Assembly (NCBI GenBank): GCA_903861125.1
Contig: CAIOTF010000009.1
Location: forward strand, 1 to 64,000
Source: an uncultured Ignavibacteriota bacterium
Lineage (GTDB): Bacteria; Bacteroidota; Ignavibacteria; UBA10030; UBA8401
Length of the DNA stretch: 64,000 nt
Reading direction: 5' to 3'
Of the stretch, positions 18,620 through 28,057 are shown one piece after another. The position numbers and the translations under genes are program-made. Below the pieces are notes generated by a model that was not told the DNA's origin, made no database searches, and was given only the letters and a program-made list of their open reading frames with translations. How positions within the stretch are numbered: the stretch's first letter is position 1; the number at the start of each line of letters is the position of its first letter.

Positions 18620-19663
18620 TTATTTTTTCTTTACAAGTCTTTCTCCTGCTTTCTTTGCTCCGTCATAATCACCGATAAACATCCACCAGTTATTCAATGG
18701 TTCTCCCTTATACGAAAGCTGATGTCCTACCCCGGGAAGGCTTTGCATCCACAGAGTGAACCAATCAATGCTGCTGCTGTTCCACCGGTCACTGTTCATC
18801 CGGACTTTTTTCCCGGTACCGTCAGGCTGCCAGTCCTCGATGTCTGATTCAACGTATGATTGATTTTTCCAATCGTAATCTTTAACGGCATTAGGCGGAT
18901 AATGCGCCCAGCCGCAATGAGGAACAATTATTTTATGGCTGATATCGCTTCCTACATATTTTCCCCAGAACAGCAGACTTGCCCAATTCTTTTCGTCGGT
19001 TGTGTCCCTGCCGTCAACGGAATTCAGAACCGCTTCAATCTGATGCATATGATCTTCCATCGCTTCGGACAAGCCGCGCTGATAATTGTAATGATAGAGC
19101 GTGTAGGTTGAAGAAAACAGCGGTAGATCGTTTGAATCACGATCACTATTGCTCACATCACCGTACGGACCGGCCATATTGGATTCCCACAACCCTACTT
19201 TTCCGCCATCATACCCCCATACCCAAATCTCTTTCACTCCATTTTTCTCAATCCATTCCTGACCATTAATTTTTTTGACTATAGACACATAATCTGTCAT
19301 AGGCACTTTCCTCTTTCCCGAAACAATCGTCGGCAAAGGCTCATAATACTCGTATGTTTTCAGCACGGTATAGTGCACACCCGGTTTTGCAGAACTGTTT
19401 TTATACGCACGATACCGAGAAGCATTTCCCAAAACATCCACTAAACGGTTGGAAATTGAATCAACTTTCTGCTGTGTAAAGCTCAAACTTTTTCCCCAAT
19501 CGCCGGTGACGCTTATGTCGATGAGATCACCTTTGACCGGAAAATATTTTACGACAATAATCGGTATTTCATACGTTTTGTCCATTGCGGAAAGTAGGAC
19601 AGGGAATACAGTTATTACGATACAGCTGAGGATCCATTTTTTAAGGAAACGAGGAATGTGCAT
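18620..19663 (-). CDS. Conserved secreted protein of unknown family, related to the T9SS protein at 28054-30120
   Basis: About 347 residues with a signal peptide. I do not recognise a named domain. The sequence aligns with the central part of the protein coded at 28054-30120 through shared blocks: E-I-W-V-W, G-L-W-E-S-N-M-A-G-P, N-Y-Q-R-G, an H-x-x-E pair (H-Q-I-E here, H-R-M-E there), H-Y-P-P-N-x-x-x-D-Y, and a C-terminal L-N-N-W-W ... D-Y-D-G-A. The invariant His and Glu residues could bind a metal, which would suit a hydrolase, but that is a guess. An ATG at 19678 begins a longer frame. AAGGG inside it lies 7 bases before the ATG at 19663, which I prefer and which starts the signal peptide directly. 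It lies 56 bases downstream of a UroD-like gene. Confidence 0.7.
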   Translation of the reverse strand: MHIPRFLKKWILSCIVITVFPVLLSAMDKTYEIPIIVVKYFPVKGDLIDISVTGDWGKSLSFTQQKVDSISNRLVDVLGNASRYRAYKNSSAKPGVHYTVLKTYEYYEPLPTIVSGKRKVPMTDYVSIVKKINGQEWIEKNGVKEIWVWGYDGGKVGLWESNMAGPYGDVSNSDRDSNDLPLFSSTYTLYHYNYQRGLSEAMEDHMHQIEAVLNSVDGRDTTDEKNWASLLFWGKYVGSDISHKIIVPHCGWAHYPPNAVKDYDWKNQSYVESDIEDWQPDGTGKKVRMNSDRWNSSSIDWFTLWMQSLPGVGHQLSYKGEPLNNWWMFIGDYDGAKKAGERLVKKK

Positions 19664-19719
19664 GTTTATGCCCTTCATGTATGAATGAATATGTTTTTAT
19701 ATTTTTCCACTTCAGTGAA

Positions 19720-20739
19720 TTACGAATTTCTTGCAGTATCAATCATCATTTTCATATTTTCCGGAGGCGTATTGGGTGGAATAGCACAACCGGCATTGAG
19801 AATGAAGCGATTTGTATTTTTACATACGGACAGTAATTCACCGGTAATTTTTTGAACGTCAGCTGTTGTTCCTAAAGCCAACACACCGCTGGGATCAATA
19901 TTTCCAATAAGTGTTACATTATTTTGAAACGTGTTTAGTATTTTGGTAATATCTGTTTTATAATCCAATTCATACGCATCTGATCCGGTTAACAACATAT
20001 GTTCCAGTATTACGTCTGTATTTCCGCAAATATGCAATGTATAGGCTACTCCTGCTTGATGCGCAACTTCTACGATTTTCTTCTCATACGGCATTGCGTA
20101 TTTCAGATACATTTCCGGCGAAATCAATTCCGGACCTGCCGGACTATCACCATTGGAAACCATATCGCAACCTGTTTGCGCCATTAGTTTAATAAATTGT
20201 GAACTGGCATCGGTACAATATTCCAGTAGTGATTGGATTTGTTCATCCTCGCCTATCATTAAATCGAGCATCCAGTTTTGGATACCCCTCATCATGCTTG
20301 CAAGTGAAAAAGGAGCCTGGTCGCAGTTGCCGCGAATATACACCTCACCTTTGTAATATTCTTTTAATAAACGGACAGCTTCGAGCCATATTTGGATATA
20401 TTTGTAATTCTCAACTTTCGCAGGTTTTAAGCTACGACAATCATACAGATTTATCAGATTGCCAATGTGGGTTCGGGCTGGATCATGAATAGGAAAATCA
20501 ACGTGAACCCCAACCGCGCCTGCCAGAGTAGCAGTATCGATATCGACAAGAATACCGTCATACTTATATTTATCAACCGAAGCAATAAAGCATTCCGCAA
20601 TCAATTTAGGATTATTGCGGTATTGCTCCATTGTAAGGCCATGTTCCCTGGCTGCCATCATAAAACAATGAAGCATGATGGGAGTCTTGTCGGGTTGCAA
20701 ACCTTTTAAGGCGGCTTCTATTCGTTGATATCCGTTCAC
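19720..20739 (-). CDS. Uroporphyrinogen-decarboxylase-like methyltransferase (MtaA/CmuA type), second copy
   Basis: A 339-residue member of the UroD superfamily. The zinc-site residues of the cobalamin-linked methyltransferases are visible: H236-x-C238 in H-I-C-G-N-T and C318 in N-A-G-C-A-I-P-P-N-T. The segment I-G-N-I-D-P-S-G-V matches G-N-L-D-P-V-G-V in the copy at 6544. Overall similarity between the two is limited outside these motifs, so they are unlikely to be recent duplicates. No corrinoid protein is adjacent. The genes around it (GH89 upstream, unknown secreted protein and symporter downstream) tie it to glycan use. A methyl acceptor or donor from a sugar is conceivable; true haem-pathway UroD is unlikely given the H-x-C motif. 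Confidence 0.8.
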   Translation of the reverse strand: MNGYQRIEAALKGLQPDKTPIMLHCFMMAAREHGLTMEQYRNNPKLIAECFIASVDKYKYDGILVDIDTATLAGAVGVHVDFPIHDPARTHIGNLINLYDCRSLKPAKVENYKYIQIWLEAVRLLKEYYKGEVYIRGNCDQAPFSLASMMRGIQNWMLDLMIGEDEQIQSLLEYCTDASSQFIKLMAQTGCDMVSNGDSPAGPELISPEMYLKYAMPYEKKIVEVAHQAGVAYTLHICGNTDVILEHMLLTGSDAYELDYKTDITKILNTFQNNVTLIGNIDPSGVLALGTTADVQKITGELLSVCKNTNRFILNAGCAIPPNTPPENMKMMIDTARNS

Positions 20740-20939
20740 AATTTTTTGATCATAAATAATGAATAATCATCGGCATAAATTACTTTGCCCGTCATTTATC
20801 ACGCAGTTCGTCTACTATCCCGCTTGGTAGCGAGAGTTTCAACTACTGAGCAGCATAAATCTTTTTTTGGAATCAAAGATATTCTGACAAACTTGTCGCT
20901 GCGAGACCATTCGGGATTAGAACATTGGTGCAAATTATT

Positions 20940-23177
20940 TTACAATATCTCAGATAGATATTTTTTATAATATTTTAAGACAGTAGCGTAAGGGTCACCT
21001 TGCGGCATAGTAATAAAGTTGGAATTATTTGTTTCTGTCCATTTGACCTCAAAATCACATCGCCATTGATAAAACTCTTTGTCATTAAATGGTTGTCCGT
21101 CGACCAATGATTTTTCCGCTCTTGTAATAAACTCTTCCCATCGAGGCATATAATAGCTCCCCAGCATTCCGTTCCATTGGCGGTTTGAGTAATCGGTGAT
21201 GATGCTTCCGGCTTTATGCCAGGTCGTTAATATTTGGCGGGCATTTTTTTCGTAACCATTTTTTTCATCCATTGTGGTTCCCCACAACCGCGCATCCTGC
21301 ACCCATTTCCCTAATAAAAATTCATGACGGCACGCTAACAGTGTATCGACATCTTTCCCAAGCTGAATGAATTTTTCTGAAGCATGATGGAATGTCTTTA
21401 TATCTTTCGCTTTGTAGGCAAGGGACATTTGTTTTTGTAATTCAGAGCTGTAATTTCCTAACACTTGCCTTGCAATATTGACCAAGTCATATTGATACCC
21501 GTCGCTTTTTCGTGACTCGATTTCGGCGCTTAATAGCTTATCAAGCACTGCAGCAAGATCAGCATTTTTATATGGGATGTTCGGAAATGAATAATTCGAT
21601 GTGTTCAAAATGATTTCGGTGGTCGGCACAGATTGTAACACAACTTTGTGAGTCCAAATACTTACAGCACTATCGACTAATATTTTTTCTGCCATTATTG
21701 TCCATGCACTCATTACTGCGGTATCTACGTTACCGGCACGTCTTGCAGCATAGTTTTGTATCCAATTACTTATGTTAATTTTACCATTGTTCATCCATGG
21801 AGTTTCCATGCACATTTCAAATATTTCGGGATTTACGTTGATCCCTTCAAGCGTTGACCCAATTCCGATGCAATTAGTTATAGGCAAAACCTTATTGATA
21901 CGATTGGACACTTTATTGACAGGTGCAACGATATCTGTGTTTCCTCCGAAGTTTCCCAAATAACACCAAATAAAAGGTGCTCCGTAGAAATTTTCAGTGC
22001 TTTTATAGAATTCAAATTCTTCACACACGTAGTCGAGAAAAACAAGTTTTCCTTTTGGCACAGCATGTATCATTGCAAATAAGCGTCCGGGCTCCGTCCA
22101 TTTTTTTTGATCGTAAAATATCCACGACATCTGATACCATACTGCTTTGGGATCAGTTTTTGCCATACTTTCATAAATAGTTTTTGTAACCTTTGCCAAA
22201 TATTCAGGTTCCCAGCTTGGAGGTGTTATTTCGTTGAACGGATCGGCAGAATATAGATTATCGGTTCCATAAAGTTTACTCTGTTCTTTAATAAATCTCC
22301 CCTGTATTTCCGTGAACAGAGACTCGCCGGGATCTAAAAACCATGTTGCAAATACCGAATCCATTCCTCCCCAACCGGGAGCAATTTGTGTAATTTTTGC
22401 ATGCGGCTTTATTGTTTTAATTTTTTCCGGCACGTGACCTGAAAATGCCGAAAGAATAGGTTTCATTCCCAAGAGACGTGCCCGCTCCACAATTTTTTGC
22501 TGCAGTTTCATTTGCCCTTCAATATATGCCATAGGCAGAGGACCGCCCCATTCATCAAGATTTGCCATCCGATGCCATGGTAAATGGGCTGGCCCAGAGA
22601 AATAGCTGCAGATGTCTTCTGTCTTCATTCCATAGGATTGCCAAACTCGCAACCAAACAGCTTCTTGTCCTGACAGCATAAGCGGGCGATTAATTCCGTT
22701 CATCGCCAACCAGTCAATAAAACGTTCCCATCGATCCCATTGCCACCACGGAAAAGTATATCCAAAAGTACAAACGTTGTTAAAAAAACGCTCTTTTGCC
22801 AGATTTACATGGCGTTCTTTTTTCGTGGGAAGAGGGAGTTTTCCGGTATACTCCAATGAATTGACAGCTTGCCAGTCATAACTGATGTGAACATAATATC
22901 GCAAGTACCAGCTGAATGCTGTAGCCAGGGAATTCGAGCTATTGCCTCGCAAAATAATTTTATTTGTTTTATCTGTTTCAATTTCAAATACGTCTTTTCC
23001 ATTATCGTTAGCAATGATTTCTAAAATAAAGTTATCGTCATACTGCGGCAGAACTCTCGTGATGAGTTCTTTTGCTGCCTGTATGGAATTCTTTATTTTT
23101 GTCTGGCTCTCCGCATTGGAAATGATACACAACAAAAAAGTGCACAGGAATATTTTGAGGATTTGTTTCAGTGTCAT
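20940..23177 (-). CDS. Secreted alpha-N-acetylglucosaminidase, GH89
   Basis: About 745 residues, the size of the NAGLU family. A signal peptide (residues about 3-25) is followed by a small N-terminal domain, then the TIM-barrel catalytic region beginning Y-T-F-P-W-W-Q-W-D-R-W-E. Typical family segments are W-L-A-M-N-G-I-N-R-P-L and the catalytic acid Glu in D-P-F-N-E-I-T-P-P. The tunnel residues in F-I-W-C-Y-L-G-N-F-G-G and a helical C-terminal domain complete the match. It removes terminal alpha-linked GlcNAc. The frame can start at 23183, but GGAG overlapping that ATG sits 6 bases before the ATG at 23177, which I use. Upstream and downstream gaps (448 and 200 bases) suggest its own transcript or a separate acquisition. 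Confidence 0.9.
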   Translation of the reverse strand: MTLKQILKIFLCTFLLCIISNAESQTKIKNSIQAAKELITRVLPQYDDNFILEIIANDNGKDVFEIETDKTNKIILRGNSSNSLATAFSWYLRYYVHISYDWQAVNSLEYTGKLPLPTKKERHVNLAKERFFNNVCTFGYTFPWWQWDRWERFIDWLAMNGINRPLMLSGQEAVWLRVWQSYGMKTEDICSYFSGPAHLPWHRMANLDEWGGPLPMAYIEGQMKLQQKIVERARLLGMKPILSAFSGHVPEKIKTIKPHAKITQIAPGWGGMDSVFATWFLDPGESLFTEIQGRFIKEQSKLYGTDNLYSADPFNEITPPSWEPEYLAKVTKTIYESMAKTDPKAVWYQMSWIFYDQKKWTEPGRLFAMIHAVPKGKLVFLDYVCEEFEFYKSTENFYGAPFIWCYLGNFGGNTDIVAPVNKVSNRINKVLPITNCIGIGSTLEGINVNPEIFEMCMETPWMNNGKINISNWIQNYAARRAGNVDTAVMSAWTIMAEKILVDSAVSIWTHKVVLQSVPTTEIILNTSNYSFPNIPYKNADLAAVLDKLLSAEIESRKSDGYQYDLVNIARQVLGNYSSELQKQMSLAYKAKDIKTFHHASEKFIQLGKDVDTLLACRHEFLLGKWVQDARLWGTTMDEKNGYEKNARQILTTWHKAGSIITDYSNRQWNGMLGSYYMPRWEEFITRAEKSLVDGQPFNDKEFYQWRCDFEVKWTETNNSNFITMPQGDPYATVLKYYKKYLSEIL

Positions 23178-23234
23178 TATCATCTCCGACTTTCAATACG
23201 TTCAAAATCATGTGCCACTTGAACAGGATTTCCG

Positions 23235-23435
23235 TTATTTTTGAGCTTGTATTGCGTTATCAAATATTTTACCGGCTTCATCGTTTCGACTCGCCCTATA
23301 AATGATCATACTGTATTTCCTTAGATCCAATTCAGCGAACTGCTGTCTATTAGATGATGTATCAATAGTATCTATTCCAATGCTGGGGTAGAAAAACTCT
23401 AACAAAGAGTATGTAGCAGAGAATTTGAGATGTTT
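23235..23435 (-). pseudogene. Possible gene remnant, 67 open codons without a start
   Basis: In the 448-base gap between the LacI regulator and the GH89 gene, one minus-strand frame is open between a TAG and a TAA. It reads like protein (for example A-E-L-D-L-R-K-Y-S-M-I-I-Y-R-A-S-R-N-D). There is no good start codon, ribosome binding site or signal sequence. I read it as the 3' tail of a lost gene, with chance openness as the alternative. I do not recognise the family. Confidence 0.3.
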
Positions 23436-23500
23436 CTATTTTTATAGATAGGTCTACACTTCACAGTAACTCATAACTGATGTTGCGATAATAAATAACC

Positions 23501-23558
23501 TGGTCATGGCGAGCAAGGCGCAGCCTTAGTCTGACGGGTCATCTTTCGGAGATGACCA
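23501..23558. repeat. Compact REP-like palindromic element
   Basis: Two perfect hairpins lie side by side: AAGGC-GCA-GCCTT (23515-23527) and GGTCATCT-TTCGG-AGATGACC (23537-23557). The flanking TGGTCAT (23501-23507) can also pair with ATGACCA (23552-23558). The wording GGTCATGGCGAGCAAGGCG resembles dispersed intergenic repeats in other bacteria. It lies 68 bases past the LacI-regulator stop and could help end that transcript, although no U-run follows. Confidence 0.5.
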
Positions 23559-23625
23559 TCCTTTCTGCACCGCGCCGAACCATTTTTGCAAAAGAATCTA
23601 ACTATGCGTATCAACAGTTTATAAT

Positions 23626-24687
23626 TCATTTTTTCTTATTACATCCGCACGAAAGACGGATCACCTGTTCGGTATTGATCGTAATCTCATCAATAGAGCT
23701 TGATTTGCCTTCTATCGTTGCTATTAATTTTTCTGCGGCTCGTTTCCCCACTTCGTATGCCGGCTGCCGCACAGTGGTTAACGGCGGCGTTATCAGCGCA
23801 GCACGAATGTCATCCGAGAACCCAACGATCGCAATATCCTTTGGAATGGATAGGTGATGTTCTTCAATTGCCTTCATAGCGCCGAATGCGGCAGGATCGT
23901 TTACAGCAACAACCGCTCTCGGGTGCATTTTTTTGGGGAGTGATAGGATTTTGTTCATGGCTTCATAACCGCCTTTTTCATGAAATCCCGACTCAACGAT
24001 CAATTCCTTATCGAGAGGAATATTATTCTCTTTTAGCGCTTTCTTAAAACCATTCAAACGGTCCTGACCGATAGAAACTCCTAACGGACCGCTTAAATGG
24101 GCAATTCTCTTATAACCATGTCCGATCAAATGCATAGTAATTTTTTTCGCGCTTTCTTCGTCGTCAATACTTACGCAATTGGCACCGATCCCGTAAACAC
24201 AACGATCGAAGAATACAATAGGCACACTTGATTTTATCAAACTGCGGTAGAACATATCATCTTCAACGCTTTGAGCCGTTGAGATGAGAATGCCGTCAAC
24301 CCGTTTCGATTCCAGCGTTAGAATAGCATCCTGCTCCCGTTTTGCATTTTCAGCAGAGTGTGTAAGGATCAATTGATATTGTGCCATGAACGTAACTTCT
24401 TCAATTCCGCGAATTGCTTCCGGAAAAAATGAGTGAGTAATTTCCGGCACGACAACTCCGATCGTGTGCGTTTTTTTCAGCACAAGACTCTTTGCAATAT
24501 GGTTCGGACTGTATCCTAGTTCTTTGGACATTTCCAGTACTTTTTCCTTCGTGGTCTTGTCAACATATCCCCTGTTGTTCAAAGCCCGCGAAACTGTCAT
24601 TTCGGAAATTCCCAGTTGAACGGCTATATCCCTTGCAGTGATTCTTTTATTAGATCGTCGCTGAATAGTGTGATCTTTTTTTGTCAT
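23626..24687 (-). CDS. LacI-family transcriptional regulator
   Basis: A 353-residue regulator. Residues about 14-60 form the LacI-type helix-turn-helix and hinge (I-T-A-R-D-I-A-V-Q-L-G-I-S-E-M-T-V-S-R-A-L-N). The rest is a periplasmic-binding-protein-like effector domain (T-I-G-V-V-V-P-E-I, V-P-I-V-F-F-D-R, A-I-V-G-F-S-D-D). It starts 1 base past the stop of the upstream glycosidase, so it belongs to the long glycosidase run. It is the only LacI-type regulator in the window, which makes it the natural candidate for the two TGTTA-N4-TAACA operators at 60772-60839. The effector is presumably a sugar from the degraded glycan. Confidence 0.9.
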   Translation of the reverse strand: MTKKDHTIQRRSNKRITARDIAVQLGISEMTVSRALNNRGYVDKTTKEKVLEMSKELGYSPNHIAKSLVLKKTHTIGVVVPEITHSFFPEAIRGIEEVTFMAQYQLILTHSAENAKREQDAILTLESKRVDGILISTAQSVEDDMFYRSLIKSSVPIVFFDRCVYGIGANCVSIDDEESAKKITMHLIGHGYKRIAHLSGPLGVSIGQDRLNGFKKALKENNIPLDKELIVESGFHEKGGYEAMNKILSLPKKMHPRAVVAVNDPAAFGAMKAIEEHHLSIPKDIAIVGFSDDIRAALITPPLTTVRQPAYEVGKRAAEKLIATIEGKSSSIDEITINTEQVIRLSCGCNKKK

Positions 24688-24688
24688 A

Positions 24689-27600
24689 TTATTGCATCCG
24701 TACTATAACATGTTTAAACGAATATCGACGAGGAGAATATTCGAAACGCACGTGTAAGCCTGCAATTCCTTTTTGGCCTGTCTCCTGCAGATCGGCGCCG
24801 ACAACTTCCGTTATGGCATTATCAAAATAGTTCATTACAAATATTTTTTCGCCTCCGGATAATCCTTCAAGATCAATGTGATATTCTTTGCCTTTCAGTT
24901 CTGTCCGGACTATCCTGTATCCCAACGAACTGTCTCCCGGCTGAGGATCCGGAGTAATGGAATACAATCCCACACCGTGTGTGTGATACAGAGTGATGTT
25001 TGTATTTTTATTCAATCCAATCACGATCGGTTTTTCCAGCACACCGCGCCGGAGATCACTGCCAACCGTAACTTCTTTTCCATCAACAACTGCTTTGGTG
25101 ATCGTCATTCCTTGCGGCAATTCAGGAGAAAAATTAATGTCGATGGGCGTTCCCTGTTCGAGCATTAATGAATATTCAGTTTTAGTCAGTCCCCGTTTCA
25201 TCGAATACCGTACAACTGTTTCGCCGATCTTCAGATTGCTTACTTCAACCGTATCCCATTGCATCGGAAAGCGGGGTTTAAGATCGGCAACCTTATCCAC
25301 AGCATTCGGTTTCCAGCCTATCATACCTGTGATGGCAGGATGAATGATATTCGTTTCGGACCAGCATTGGTGAGGACACACTCCCGTCGGTGTAAACACC
25401 GCACCGTTCATCACCTCTTCAACATATCCTAATCCCCAGTGATTTTTAATATTAAGGTTATTCCAGATATGCATGTATCCCTGTGTTGAATTACCATACT
25501 CATACTCAGCAAGCGCAGTCCAACCGGTGAAGAGAGGCCAAATACTTCCGTAATGATATCCGGTTGGCTTATACATTGACGAGGAAGAATTTACGATGCG
25601 TATGCCCCAGTCTGCAGAGAAACCGTTCGTTGCGTACTCGTCGAGCATTGAGCGGACTTTTTGATCATCCAACTGATTAAAATATGCTGCAACTGCCGGC
25701 AATACGGTTTTTTCTGTTTGATACGTACCGTTTTTCAGTTTGCCGAGATTATAAAACTTCGTTGAGTCGTTCCAGAAATCATTGTTCAATTTTTTCTGAA
25801 CACGGTCAGCATCGGCAGAATATTTTCCGCTCAATGTATAATCCTCCATCACCATAGCACCCAGCGACATATCTTTCAACGCCTGTGCCCATAGGGACGC
25901 AAGATAAAATTCCGTGTGAGCACCGAACAGCGCGCCCCCCTCAACCCATCCATGGCCAACATTGGTATTTTCTATCAAACCGTCACCATCTGTATCTGTT
26001 GAGTATAAAAAGTCCATCGCCTTTTTCAATTTACTCCAGCTCTGTTTTACATACGCAACATCACCAGAGGCGCGTACGTAGTGACCGGCAAGAATAATGT
26101 AGAGAGGCGTTGCATCGGATGCATCGTAATGAACAACACCGCTTGTTGATATTTCGTGGAATATTTTTCCCGAGCGGTCCTGATATTTTTCATAAAATTC
26201 CAGCTGCTGTCGCACAGTGGCAAAATCGCCGTAATCGTCGATCGCAAATGAAGACCAGGCGGCATCACGTCCGAAATACCATCCGTATCCGGGGCGTCCG
26301 CTAACCTTTTGCGCTCCGTCCCAGCCCCGTGCCGTTGTTGAATATCCGGCAAGCAATGCCTTGCCGAGGACCGGAGTGTACGCAACAAATTTATCGGTCG
26401 CAACGATCGCCCATTTAAATAACGAATTAAATTCCTTATCCGGTCCGGTAATGGTCACGGTTGATGCGATCAGTTTTCTGTAATGGTTCACCGTTTCTTC
26501 ATATTCTTTTTTCGGATCGGCAAGCATTGCCCTGTATTCATTCAGAGCAGCATTCATTCCTTCGTTGGTTCCGATAACAGCAATATTCAACGTACAATCA
26601 TTTTCCTGTGTCAGCGCATATTGGGAAGCGTGCGCTACGACATTGGCCTTACCGCCAATTCCGGTAAACGCTTCATGATCCCACCGGATCGACTCGTACT
26701 GACCGGTAAGATTTTTCTGCGGAGGAATATCGCTGCCAACGATCGTATAATAATCGCCGCTGATATCCTTGATGTGAAGTGCATTCAGTTGTTTGTCGTA
26801 CCCATAATAGACATCGCCGAGCGTATTCATATCGTACGGCCACATCCATCGAAGATCACTCTTAAAGCGGATAACCATCTGCAGCGGCTGTGAACTTTTA
26901 TAGTGAACCATACCCCCCGCCTTCCACATAGAACTTACAACAATCTCTTTCAGTTCTCCAAGAGGAGTGGTATAAACGCGTGTGAACGATTCCGGACGAA
27001 CTTGCGTCGTTACCGGAAACTGATCGAGCCACGCAACAGTGTCGCCAATGATAATACCCGTTTTGTAATCATACATCACTTTGTATGGATGAACCCACAA
27101 TTCGTCGATACCGCCGTTTTCCTTACCCATGAACAATGCCCGTCGTCCAGCTGCTTCAAAGTATTGATTTTTTGGAGCTTTGTTTTCTATTAACAAGCCA
27201 CAATCAGTCAGTCCGTTCATTAAACGCTGGGGCGTGGTCTTTACCGGCGATGTTTGCACTGCAAATTCTTTCGGAGTGTTGTCACATTTCTCCCAGTATG
27301 TTGCCGGAACATCTGATTTTTTTCCTGCTAAATAGCCGATGGTATTGTTAATAAATGCTTCCAGATTTTTCCTCAGATTATTTTCTCGTGAAAAATAGAT
27401 CCCTGAGCCGATAGAAATCATTTTCCCTTTGGCCGACGAATGTTCTATGACCAATTTTGTGTGCGAATAGATAAACACATACGCTTTATCAACACCAATC
27501 ACTCTGCCGCTAGCCGGAAACTGATCGTTAAAATATCCTATAAAAGGTAAAACCTGATCCTCATTGGGGTCCCAGAAATATTCTCCGCCGAACATACCTT

Positions 27601-28057
27601 CGAATAACGGATGATCTCTGAACCCCTGGAATCCGCGTTTGTCCCACAACCAGTCATTTTGGATCGTATCGATACGGATAGACGGTTTATTTTTTTCAAT
27701 TCCAAGTTCATACGGCAGCAGTGCTGCATAATCGGTAAAGAGAACATTCATCCCTTTATCAAATAAATTCCGAAGATACTGCAACTCTTTTTTCTTTCCC
27801 AAAACAGTCTTCAATTGAAGAGAATCGGCAAGGTGAAGCCATACAACATCAGTTTTAGGAGCGATGGCCTTCACCTTCGAGACCGGTAGCAACTGAACCG
27901 TTAACCCGGACTGTAAATGGAGAAATTGCAACGCAGATTGTTCCTCGGACGAAAGTTTGTCCGAGGCTGTCACAAGTGCTACAGAATATTTTTGCTGACC
28001 AATCGCTATCCCTGAAAGGAATACTGCCGCAAAGAAGAATCGGAATAATGTTTTCAT
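24689..28057 (-). CDS. Large secreted six-hairpin glycosidase (amylo-1,6-glucosidase-like) with N-terminal amidotransferase-like domain
   Basis: About 1,122 residues from the ATG at 28057, which overlaps the upstream stop by 4 bases. A longer frame to 28147 lies inside that gene and is rejected. A signal peptide (M-K-T-L-F-R-F-F..., ending I-G-Q) is followed by a flavodoxin-like domain (about 25-260, resembling ThuA/class I glutamine amidotransferase folds). A beta-rich part precedes an (alpha/alpha)6 catalytic region at about 560-960. Signatures there are Y-G-W-Y-F-G-R-D-A-A-W, D-T-D-G-D-G-L-I-E-N and G-H-G-W-V-E-G-G, as in amylo-alpha-1,6-glucosidase and related families. The Asp and Glu in those motifs are the likely catalytic pair. 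Exact family and substrate cannot be fixed by eye. It is translationally coupled to the T9SS protein upstream. Confidence 0.75.
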   Translation of the reverse strand: MKTLFRFFFAAVFLSGIAIGQQKYSVALVTASDKLSSEEQSALQFLHLQSGLTVQLLPVSKVKAIAPKTDVVWLHLADSLQLKTVLGKKKELQYLRNLFDKGMNVLFTDYAALLPYELGIEKNKPSIRIDTIQNDWLWDKRGFQGFRDHPLFEGMFGGEYFWDPNEDQVLPFIGYFNDQFPASGRVIGVDKAYVFIYSHTKLVIEHSSAKGKMISIGSGIYFSRENNLRKNLEAFINNTIGYLAGKKSDVPATYWEKCDNTPKEFAVQTSPVKTTPQRLMNGLTDCGLLIENKAPKNQYFEAAGRRALFMGKENGGIDELWVHPYKVMYDYKTGIIIGDTVAWLDQFPVTTQVRPESFTRVYTTPLGELKEIVVSSMWKAGGMVHYKSSQPLQMVIRFKSDLRWMWPYDMNTLGDVYYGYDKQLNALHIKDISGDYYTIVGSDIPPQKNLTGQYESIRWDHEAFTGIGGKANVVAHASQYALTQENDCTLNIAVIGTNEGMNAALNEYRAMLADPKKEYEETVNHYRKLIASTVTITGPDKEFNSLFKWAIVATDKFVAYTPVLGKALLAGYSTTARGWDGAQKVSGRPGYGWYFGRDAAWSSFAIDDYGDFATVRQQLEFYEKYQDRSGKIFHEISTSGVVHYDASDATPLYIILAGHYVRASGDVAYVKQSWSKLKKAMDFLYSTDTDGDGLIENTNVGHGWVEGGALFGAHTEFYLASLWAQALKDMSLGAMVMEDYTLSGKYSADADRVQKKLNNDFWNDSTKFYNLGKLKNGTYQTEKTVLPAVAAYFNQLDDQKVRSMLDEYATNGFSADWGIRIVNSSSSMYKPTGYHYGSIWPLFTGWTALAEYEYGNSTQGYMHIWNNLNIKNHWGLGYVEEVMNGAVFTPTGVCPHQCWSETNIIHPAITGMIGWKPNAVDKVADLKPRFPMQWDTVEVSNLKIGETVVRYSMKRGLTKTEYSLMLEQGTPIDINFSPELPQGMTITKAVVDGKEVTVGSDLRRGVLEKPIVIGLNKNTNITLYHTHGVGLYSITPDPQPGDSSLGYRIVRTELKGKEYHIDLEGLSGGEKIFVMNYFDNAITEVVGADLQETGQKGIAGLHVRFEYSPRRYSFKHVIVRMQ

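Noticed and set aside
20740-20939. Gene or mobile element in the gap between the UroD-like and GH89 genes
   Set aside because: Both strands have short open frames of about 50-60 codons, but neither has a ribosome site or recognisable motif.
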